64,000 nucleotides of DNA, from contig JBBCBC010000007.1 of the NCBI GenBank assembly GCA_037126765.1, positions 28,219,667 through 28,283,666 of the forward strand. The letters are read 5' to 3'. Source of the stretch: Stenogyne calaminthoides. Taxonomy: Eukaryota; Streptophyta; Magnoliopsida; Lamiales; Lamiaceae. Below the pieces are notes generated by a model. It ran no database searches. It was not told the origin of the DNA and was given only the letters and a program-made list of their open reading frames with translations. Position 1 is the first letter of the stretch, and every line of letters begins with the position of its first letter. Below are positions 25,829 to 35,200 of this stretch, piece after piece. A program made the translations under genes and the position numbers.

Positions 25829-25988
25829 ACTTTCGTTTCTATATCTGCCGACTATACGGTATTAGATAACATCTGAACACTCTAACCCAATTTTGACTCA
25901 TCTATCAAGATTAATCTGAACATGTCATATATACTCGGGGGTTTTGGGATCTAATCAAAATCCTCTTTATTAAATTTATTTCCCAACA

Positions 25989-26003
25989 ATTCTTGTTGTT
26001 TTT
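25989..26003 (-). other. Weak polypurine-tract candidate
   Basis: Directly next to the inferred LTR start, the minus strand reads aaaaacaacaagaat. This is the position of the polypurine tract, but the run is interrupted by pyrimidines. The neighbouring minus-strand word ttttgcatcatcaaaaac resembles the sequence before the polypurine tract in SIRE-like copia elements. A better purine run lies elsewhere (26841-26881), so this assignment is tentative. Confidence 0.4.
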
Positions 26004-26567
26004 GATGATGCAAAACCATCTTGTTACAACACTCTTAACCTATACTTTCGGGTTTTAGGTTTTTCTATTACAAGAATGGTAAAATCTCTTAACAATCAAT
26101 TAAAGAATGAATCACCCAACAATTTCATCACTAAATAACAATAATTAGGCATATCAAATATAAAGACATGTAAAAAGATAATGAGGTATTATCTTTGAGC
26201 ATAAAGATAAAGTTTTTCATTGATGTATGATAGACTATTACAGATTTACAATGAACTTTTCAAAAGATAAAGACAAAAACATAAAGAATTACAAGTCTTT
26301 TAGTCTTGGTCTTGATCTTCTTTGATCTTATTTCGGCTCCTCATTCCTCTTCTTCTTTTTTTCGATCGGGCATGTTTGACACTCATCTTTGTGAGTAGGG
26401 TTTTTCTTGTTCTTTTTGTAACATCGACCCTGGGATCTTTTTCTCGGATGGACCCTCGGGTAACTTGATTGGGGTTTGAGTCTCGGTTCACTTTACTTAT
26501 TGAGCCTCGGTTTCACTTTTACTCAAAGTTATTTGATTTCTTCTTTTATAACCATGTTTCGGTGATT

Positions 26568-26638
26568 AGATCAACACATCTTAAGATCAACACATCAGAA
26601 TAGCATCAGGTCATCATATCAGGTTAGCATATCAGGTT
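26568..26638. repeat. Short direct repeats in the retroelement
   Basis: The word agatcaacacatc occurs at 26568-26580 and 26584-26596, a 16-bp period. It is followed by three loose copies of catatcaggt or catcaggt. This is simple slippage-type repetition with no further meaning that I can see. Confidence 0.7.
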
Positions 26639-26840
26639 TTATCATTTTCGATCTTGATCCACGTCGATCTTGATGATCTTTTACGGATAATATGATTTGC
26701 AACCTTTATTCCGATTTTTGGCTTTAGCTTTTCTTCGGGATTTGCTTGGCTCATCAGTTGAACTCAACTAACTCATTTGATCTCGATCAATCTCGTCTGC
26801 AGCCTCGTCTGATCTCGATCATTTACTTTTGATTTCTTGA

Positions 26841-26881
26841 GTTCCCCCTCAATTTGTTCTTTCGTTCCCCCTCAACTTGTT
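26841..26881 (-). repeat. Two 18-bp purine-rich units (polypurine-tract-like)
   Basis: gttccccctcaatttgtt (26841-26858) and gttccccctcaacttgtt (26864-26881) are 23 bp apart. On the minus strand they read aacaagttgagggggaac, close to the ttgaggggga type of polypurine tract common in plant copia elements. They do not adjoin the inferred LTR. They may mark an internal rearrangement or remains of a second element. Confidence 0.6.
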
Positions 26882-27067
26882 ATCTGTAAATTATCTTGAA
26901 TAACACAAGTTGATAATGTTTTGGCATAGAACTAAAATATCCCAACAATTTCTCAATTGATAAAGATGCCAAAACATCAGAATATATGCATTTTTAAAGA
27001 AACGGGTTTTCTTTAAAAAGATCTGTTCAGGTGGTCACTCTGAAATTAGTGAACCTTTTGAACTTCC

Positions 27068-27079
27068 GCTCTGATACCA
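27068..27079 (-). other. Primer-binding site, initiator tRNA-Met
   Basis: The minus strand reads TGGTATCAGAGC, the standard 12-base complement of the plant initiator tRNA-Met 3' end. It starts two bases after the CTATCA end of the adjoining LTR fragment. This fixes the element's orientation as minus. Confidence 0.9.
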
Positions 27080-27081
27080 AT

Positions 27082-27163
27082 TGATAGGGCCGGTGAAAAA
27101 CCCATGAAATGCAGAATAATCATGAAATGCATATAAAAATAGGGGTGAAGGAATGGTGATTAC
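27082..27163 (-). repeat. 82-bp fragment of the 5' LTR (minus strand)
   Basis: Matches 24702-24783 without gaps and with two mismatches. The rest of this LTR, about 1.2 kb, is missing. At gattacggatggagg the LTR passes straight into the satellite word cggatggagg. The break lies within an ambiguous stretch of a few bases, because the LTR has cagat where the satellite has cggat. Confidence 0.9.
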
Positions 27164-28559
27164 GGATGGAGGATCAGGAAAAAATAATTGGGGTTTTTGC
27201 CATTGGATGGTGAAAACTGTTTTGGCCATAACTTTTGACTCGGGTGTCCGTTTTCCTATTATAACCATGTTTCAAAAATGTCTTGAAGTCCTCTACATGT
27301 CTCACAGCTTCGTCGTCCCTCTAAAACTGAACAACCAGATAGTATTATAATATTTTTCTCTATCGCAACCCTCGTGTGATATTGTAATCATTTTTCCCAA
27401 CGGATAATATCAGTGGGCAGTATAGGTATTTTTTTTTCATAGATCACTATAGTAGGGTTTTGCTTGTTCTTGTTGTAATTTTGATTGCAAGGATGAGCGA
27501 TGTCGGATGGAGGATCTGGAAAAAACGATTGGGGTTTTTGCCATTGGATGGTGAAAACTGTTTTGGCCATAACTTTTGACTCGTGTGTCTGTTTTCCTAT
27601 TATAACCATGTTTAAGTAACGTCTTGAAGTCCTCTACATGTCTCACAGCTTCGTCGTCCCTCTAAAACTGACAAACCGGATAGTATTATAATATGTTTCT
27701 CTATAGCAACCCTCGTGCGATATTGTAATCGTTTTTCCCAACGTATAATATGAGTGGGCAGTATAGGCATTTTTTTTTCATAGATCACTGTAGTAGGGTT
27801 TTGTTTGTTCTTGTTGTAATTTTGATCGCAAGGATGAGCGATGTCAGATGGAGAATCTTGAAAAAACAATTGGGGTTTTTGCCATTGGATGGTGAAAACT
27901 GTATTGGCCATAACTTTTGACTCGGGTGTCAGTTTTCCTTTTATAACCATGTTTCAGAAACGTCTTGAAGTCCTCTACATGTCTCACAGCTTCGCCGTAT
28001 CTCTAAAACTGACCCACCAGATAGTATTATAATATTTTTCTCTATCGCAACCCTCGTGTGATATTGTAATCGTTTTTCCCAATGGATAATATGAGTGGGT
28101 AGTATAGGCATTTTTTTTCATAGATCACTGTAGTAGGGTTTTGCTAGATCTTTTTGTATTTTTGATCGCAAGGATGAGCGATGTCGGATGGAGGATCTGG
28201 AAAAAACGATTGGGGGTTTTGCCATTGGATGGTGAAAACTGTTATGGCCATAACTTTTGGCTCGAGTGTCCGTTTTTTTATTATAACCATGTTTCAGAAA
28301 TGTCTTGAAGTCCTCTATATGTCTCACAGCTTCGTAGTCCCTCTAAAACTGACCCACCAGATAGTATAATAATATTTTTCTCTATCGCAACCCTCGTGTG
28401 ATATTGTAATCGTTTTTCCCAATGGAAAATATGAGTGGGTAGTATAGGCATTTTTTTTCATAGATCACTGTAGTAGGGTTTTGCTAGTTCTTGTTGTAAT
28501 TTTGATCGCAAGGATGAGCGATGTCGGAAGGTGGATCTGGAAAAAAAGATTGGGGTTTT

Positions 28560-29260
28560 TGCCATTGGATGGTGAAAACTATTTTGGCCATAACTTATGA
28601 TTTTCGGTGTCCGTTTTCCTATTATAACCATGTTTTAAACGTCTTAAAGTCCTCTACATGTCACACAATGTCGTCATCGTCTCTAAAACCCGACCCACCG
28701 GATAGTATTATAATATTTTTCTCTATCGCAACCCTCGTGTGATATAGTGTCGTTTATCCCAACGGATAATATGAGTAAGTAGTATAGGCATTTTTTTTCA
28801 TAGATCCTTTGTAGTAGGGTTTTGCTTGTTCTTGTTGTAATTTTGATCGCAAGGATGAGCGATGTCGGATGGAGGATCTGGAAAAACGATTGGGAGTTTT
28901 GCCATTGGATGGTGAAAACTGTTTTTGACCATAAGTATTTAATATTTTTCGGGTGTCCGTTTTCCTATTATAACATTTTTTTGTTTGAAATGTCTTGAAG
29001 TCCTCTACATGTCACATGGCGATGTCGGATGGAGGATCTGGAAAAAACGATTGGGAGTTCTCTCTAAAACTGTTTTAACCCACGGATATATTATATTATA
29101 ATATTTTTTTCTCTCGCGCAACCCTCGTCTGTCTGCAACCCTGTGATATTGTAATCGTTTTTCCCACGCGGATAATATGATTTTGCAAAAGTATAGGCAT
29201 TTTATTTTCATAGATCCTTTGTAGTAGGGTTTTGCTTATTTTTGTTGTAATTTTGATCGC
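28560..29260 (+). repeat. Scrambled satellite monomers
   Basis: Two monomers are disturbed. Around 29018-29060 a copy of ggcgatgtcggatggagg through gattgggagtt stands where the cacagcttcgccgtccctc region should be. Next come ctctctaaaactgttttaac, an extended ttatattataat run and ctcgcgcaaccctcgtctgt followed by a second gcaaccctg. The displaced piece matches the preceding monomer at about 28857-28896. It could be a local templated insertion or a consensus error. Confidence 0.75.
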
Positions 29261-32200
29261 AAGGATGAGCGATGTCGGATGGAGGATCTGGAAAAAACAA
29301 TTGGGGTTTTTGCCATTGGATGGTAAAAACTATTTTGGCCATAACTTTTGACTCGGGTGTCCGTTTTCCTATTATAACCATGTTTCAGAAACGTCTTGAA
29401 GTCCTCTTTGTGTCTCACAACTTCGCCGTATCTCTAAAACTGACCCACCGGATAGTATTATAATATTTTTCTCTATCGCAACCCTCGTGTGATATTGTAA
29501 TCGTTTTTCCCAACGAATAATATGAGTGGGTAGTATAGGCATTTTTTTTTCATAGATCAATGTAGTAGGGTTTTGCTTGTTCTTTTTGTAATTTTGATCG
29601 CAAGGATAAGCGATGTCGGATGGAGGATCTGGAAATAACGATTGGGGGTTTTGCCATTGGATGGTGAAAACTGTTATGGCCATAACTTTTAACCCGAGTT
29701 TCCGTTTTACTATTATAACCATGTTTCAGAAACGTCTTGAAGTCCTCTACATGTCTAACAGCTTCGCCGTCCCTCTAAAACTTACCCACCGGATAGTATT
29801 ATAATATTTTTCTCTATCGCAACTCTCGTGTGATATTGTAATCGTTTTTCCCAACGGATAATATGAGTGGGTTGTATAGGTATTTTTTTTACATAGATCA
29901 CTGTAGTAGGGTTTTGCCTGTTCTTGCTGTAATTTTGATCGTAAGGATGAACGAAATCGGATGGAGGATCTGGTAACGGCGATTGGGGTTTTGGCCATTG
30001 GATGGTGAAAACTGTTTTGGCCATAACTTTTGACTCGGGTGTCCGTTTTCCTATTATAACCATGTTTCAGAAATGCCTTGAAGTCCTCTACATGTCTCAC
30101 TACGTCGCCGTCTCTCTAAAACTGACCCACCGGATAGTATTATTATAGTTTTCTCTATCGCAACACTCGTGTGATATAGTAATCGTTTTTCCCAACGGAT
30201 AATATGAGTTGGTAGTATAGTCATTTTTTTTCATAGATCACTGTAGTAGGGTTTTGCTTGTTCTTGTTGTAATTTTGATCGCAAGGATGAGCGATGTCGG
30301 AAGGTGGATCTGGAAAAAACGATTGGGGTTTTTGCCATTGGATGGTGAAAACTATTTTGGCCATAACTTTTGACTCGGGTGTCCGTTTTCCTATTATAAC
30401 CATGTTTCAGAAACGTCTTGAAGTCCTCTTTGTGTCTCACAATTTTGCCGTATCTCTAAAACTGACCCACCGGATAGTATTATAATATTTTTCTCTATCG
30501 CAACCCACGTGTGATATTGTAATCGTTTTTCCCAACGAATAATATGAGCGGGTAGTATAGGCATTTTTTTTCATAGATCAATGTAGTAGGGTTTTGCTTG
30601 TTCTTTTTGTAATTTTGATCGCAAGGATAAGCGATGTCGGATGGAGGATCTGGAAAAAACGATTGGGGGTTTTGCCATTGGATGGTGAAAACTGTTATGG
30701 CCATAACTTTTAACCCGAGTTTCCGTTTTACTATTATAACCATGTTTCAGAAACGTCTTGAAGTCCTCTACATGTCTAACAGCTTCGCCGTCCCTCTAAA
30801 ACTGACCCACCGGATAGTATTATAATATTTTTCTCTATCGCAACTCTCGTGTGATATTGTAATCGTTTTTCCCAACGGATAATATGAGTGGGTTGTATAG
30901 GTATTTTTTTTACATAGATCACTGTAGTAGGGTTTTGCTTGTTTTTGTTGTAATTTTGATCGCAAGGATTGGGGATGTCGGATGGAGGATCTGGAAAAAA
31001 CAATTGGGGTTTTTGCCATTGGATGGTGAAAACTGTTTTGGCCTTAACTTTTGACTCGGGTGTCCGTTTTCCTATTATAACCATGTTTCAGAAACGTCTT
31101 AAAGTCCTCTACATGTCACACAGCGTCGCCGTCTCTCTAAAACTGACCCACCGGATAGTATTATAATATTTTTCTCTATCGCAACCCTCGTGTGATATTG
31201 TAATCGTTTATCCCAACGGATAATATGAGTTGGTAGTATAGGCATTTTTTTTTCATAGATCACTGTAGTAGGGTTTTGCTTGTTCTTGTTGTAATTTTGA
31301 TCGCAAGGATGAGCGATGTCGGATGGTGGATCTGGAAAAAACGATTGGGGTTTTTGCCATTGGATGGTGAAAACTATTTTGGCCATAACTTATGACTCGG
31401 GTGTCCGTTTTCCTATTATAACCATGTTTCAGAAATGTCTTAAAGTCCTCTACATGTCACACAGCGTCGCCGTCTCTCTAAAACTGACCCACCGGATAGT
31501 ATTATAATATTTTCTCTATCGCAACCCTCGTGTGATATAGTAATCGTTTATCCCAACGGATAATATGAGTTGGTAGTATAGGCATTTTTTTTTCATATAT
31601 CACTGTAGTAGGGTTTTGCTTGTTCTTGTTGTAATTTTGATCGCAAGGGTGAGCGATGTCGGATGGAGGATCTGGAAAAAACGATTGGGAGTTTTGCCAT
31701 TGGATGGTGAAAACTGTTTTGACCATAACTTTTTACTCGGGTGTCCGTTTTCCTATTATAACCGTGTTTCAGAAATGTCTTGAAGTCCTCTACATGTCTC
31801 ACAGCTTCGCCGTCTCTCTAAAACTAACCTACCGGATAGTATTATAATATTTTTCTCTGTCGCAACCCTCGTGTGATATTGTAATCGTTTTTCCCAACGG
31901 ATAATATGATTGGGCAGTATAGGCATTTTATTTTCATAGATCACTGTAGTAGGGTTTTGCTTATTTTTGTTGTAATTTTGATCGCAAGGATGAGCGATGT
32001 CGGATGGAGGATCTGGAAAAAATAATTGGGGTTTTTGCCATTGGATGGTGAAAACTATTTTGGCCATAACTTTTGACTCGGGTGTCCGTTTTCCTATTAT
32101 AACCATGTTTCAGAAACGTCTTGAAGTCCTCTTTGTGTCTCACAATTTTGCCGTATCTCTAAAACTGACCCACCGGATAGTATTATAATATTTTTCTCTA

Positions 32201-35200
32201 TCGCAACCCTCGTGTGATATTGTAATCGTTTTTCCCAACGAATAATATGAGCGGGTAGTATAGGCATTTTTTTTCATAGATCAATGTAGTAGGGTTTTGC
32301 TTGTTCTTTTTGTAATTTTGATCGCAAGGATAAGCGATGTCGGATGGAGGATCTGGAAATAACGATTGGGGGTTTTGCCATTGGATGGTGAAAACTGTTA
32401 TGGCCATAACTTTTAACCCGAGTTTCCGTTTTACTATTATAACCATGTTTCAGAAACGTCTTGAAGTCCTCTACATGTCTCAAGCCTTCGCCGTCCCTCT
32501 AAAACTGACCCACCGGATAGTATTATAATTTTTTTCTCTATCGCAACTCTCGTGTGATATTGTAATCGTTTTTCCCAACGGATAATATGAGTGGGTTGTA
32601 TAGGTATTTTTTTACATAGATCACTGTAGTAGGGTTTTGCCTGTTCTTGTTGTAATTTTGATCACAAGGATGAGCGATGTCGGATGGAGGATCTGGAAAA
32701 AACGATTGGGGTTTTTGCCATTGGATGGTGAAAACTAGTTTTGGCCATAACTTTTGACTCGGGTGTCCGTTTTCCTATTATAACCATGTTTAAGAAACGC
32801 CTTGAAGTCCTCTACATGTCTCACTGCGTCGCCGTCTCTCTAAAACTGACCCACCGGATAGTATTATTATAGTTTTCTCTATCGCAACACTCGTGTGATA
32901 TAGTAATCGTTTTTCCCAACGGATAATATGAGTTGGTAGTATAGTCATTTTTTTTCATAGATCACTGTAGTAGGGTTTTGCTTGTTCTTGTTGTAATTTT
33001 GATCGCAAGGATGAGCAATGTCGGATGGAGGATATGTAAAAAACGATTGGGTTTTTGCCATTGGATGGTGAAAACTGTTTTGGTCATAACTTTTGACTCG
33101 GGTGTCCGTTTTCATATTATAACCATGTTTCAGAAACGTCTTGAAGTCCCCTACATGTCTCATAGCTTTGCCGTCCCTCTAAAATTGACCCACCGGATAG
33201 TATTATAATATTTTTCTCTATCGCAACCCTGATGTGATATTGTAATCGTTTTTCCCAACGGATAATATGAGTGGTTATTATAGGCATTTTTTTTCATAGA
33301 TCACTGTAGTAGGGTTTTGCTTGTTCTTGTTGTAATTTTTATCGCAAGGGTGAGCGATGTCGGATGGAGGATCTGGAAAAAACGATTGGGGGTTTTGCCA
33401 TTGGATGGTGAAAACTGTTATGGCCATAACTTTTGACTCGAGTGTCCGTTTTTCTATTATAACCATGTTTCAGAAACGTCTTGAAGTTCTCTACATGTCT
33501 GACAGCTTTGCCGTCTCTCTAAAACTAACCCACAGGATAGTATTATAATATTTTTCTCTGTCGCAACCCTCGTGTGATATTGTAATCGTTTTTCCCAACG
33601 GATAATATGAGTGGGTAGCATAGGCATTTTTTTTCATAGATCACAGTAGTAGGGTTTTGCTTGTTCTTTTTGTAATTTTGATCGCAAGGATGAGCGATGT
33701 CGGATGGAGGATCTTGAAAAAACGATTGGGGGTTTTGCCATTGGATGGTGAAAACTGTTTTGGCCATAACTTTTAACTCTGGTGTCCGTTTTCCTATTAT
33801 AACCATGTTTCAGAAACGTCTTGAAGTCCTCTACATGTCTCATAGCTTCGTCGTATCTCTAAAACTGACCCACCGGATAGTATTACAATATTTTTCTCTA
33901 TTGCAACCCTTGTGTGATATTGTAATCGTTTTTCCCAACAGATAATATGAGTGGGGTAGTATAGGCATTTTTTTTTCATAGATCACTGTAGTAGGGTTTT
34001 GCTTGTTCTTTTTGTAATTTTGATCGCAAGGATGAGCGATGTCGGATGGAGGATCTGGAAAAAACGATTGGGGTTTTTGCCATTGGATGGTGAAAACTGT
34101 TATGGCCATAACTTTTGGCTCGAGTGTCCGTTTTTTTATTATAACCATGTTTCAGAAACGTCTTGAAGTCCTCTATATGTCTCACAGCTTCGTAGTCCCT
34201 CTAAAACTGACCCACCGGATAGTATTATAATATTTTTCTCTATTGCAACCCTCGTGTGATATTGTAATCATTTTTTCCCAACGGATAATATGAGTGGGTA
34301 GTATAGGCATTTTTTTCATAGATCACTGTAGTAGGGTTTTGCTTGTTCTTTTTGTAATTTTGATCGAAAGGATGAGCGATGTCGGATGGAGGATCTGGAA
34401 AAAACGATTGGGGGTTTTGCCATTGGATGGTGAAAAATGTATTGGCCATAACTTTTGACTCGGGTGTCCGTTTTCCTATTATAACCATGTTTCAGAAACA
34501 TCTTTAAGTCCTCTACGTGTCTCTCAAATTTTTCGCCGTATCTCTAAAACTGACCCACCGGATAGTATTATAATATTTTTCTCTATCGCAACCCTCGTGT
34601 GATATTGTAATCGTTTTTCCCAACGGATAATATGAGTGGATAGTATAGTCATTTTTTTCCATAGATCACTGTAGTAGGGTTTTTCTTGTTCTTTTTGTAA
34701 TTTTGATCGCAAGGATGAGCGATGTCGGATGGAGGATCTGGAAAAAACGATTGGGGGTTTTGCCATTGGATGTTGAAAACTGTTTTGGCCATAACTTTTG
34801 ACTCGGGTGTCCGTTTTCCTATTATAACCATGTCTCAGAAACGTGTTGAAGTCCTCTACGTGTCTCACTGCTTTTCCGTATCTCTAAAACTGACCCACCG
34901 GATAGTATTATAATATTTTTCTCTATCGCAACCCTCGTGTGATATTGTAATCATTTTTCCCAAGGGATAATATGAGTGGGTAGTATATGCATTTTTTTCA
35001 TAGATCACTGTATTAGGGTTTTGCTTGTTCTTTTTGTAATTTTGATCGAAAGGATGAGCGATGTCGGATGGAGGATCTGGAAAAAACGATTGGGGGTTTT
35101 TCCATTGGATGGTGAAAACTGTTATGGCCATAACTTTTGACTCGAGTGTTCGTTTTTCTATTATAACCATGTTTCAGATATATCTTGAAGTCCCCTACAT

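Larger units (their letters stand above)
24702..25988 (-). repeat. Long terminal repeat, 3' LTR on the minus strand (~1287 bp)
   Basis: Bounded by TG and CA on both strands: the plus strand runs from TGATAGG to CCCAACA. The right-hand boundary is inferred from the TGTTGGGA start common in plant copia LTRs and from the element-like sequence ttgatgatgcaaaacc just beyond it. It holds a TATA box on the minus strand (25471-25478), an inverted repeat around that promoter region (25476-25530) and a minisatellite-like stretch (25703-25828). Short reading frames in it (for example 24655-24900 minus and 25118-25303 plus) have no recognisable similarity and are not called as genes. Confidence 0.75.
25989..27067 (-). 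other. Internal region of the LTR element, no coding domain
   Basis: About 1.08 kb between the inferred LTR and the PBS. I see no gag or pol motif on either strand. The longest minus-strand frame (26300-26491, 63 residues) is very rich in Lys and Arg near its end (KKRRRGMRSRNK). It has no recognised domain and part of it overlaps satellite-like sequence, so I do not call it a gene. The region holds short direct repeats (26568-26640), two gttccccctcaa units (26841-26881), a second copy of an LTR-start-like word cccaacaa (26941-26948), and satellite words between 26395 and 26790. Confidence 0.65.
24702..27163 (-). mobile_element. Truncated non-autonomous Ty1-copia-like LTR retrotransposon
   Basis: A 2.46 kb non-satellite interruption. 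Reading the minus strand there are, in order: an 82-bp LTR end (27163 to 27082), the primer-binding site TGGTATCAGAGC (27079 to 27068), about 1.08 kb of internal sequence, and a full LTR beginning TGTTGGGA and ending CTATCA (25988 to 24702). The two LTR ends align without gaps over 82 bp, with mismatches at 24709/27089 and 24733/27113. The tRNA-iMet PBS is typical of plant copia elements. No gag, protease, integrase or reverse transcriptase frame is present, so the element is non-autonomous or internally deleted. No target-site duplication can be seen, because the right LTR is cut off and joins satellite in another phase. Satellite-like words inside it are described in the findings. Confidence 0.85.

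Noticed and set aside
26300..26491. 63-residue basic minus-strand frame in the retroelement
   Set aside because: It is in sense orientation and rich in Lys/Arg, but short and without gag or zinc-knuckle residues. Part of it lies over satellite-like words. Not enough to call a gene or pseudogene.
24702..27163. Intact autonomous copia element
   Set aside because: No reverse transcriptase, integrase or protease motif on either strand, an internal region of only about 1.08 kb and one LTR nearly absent.
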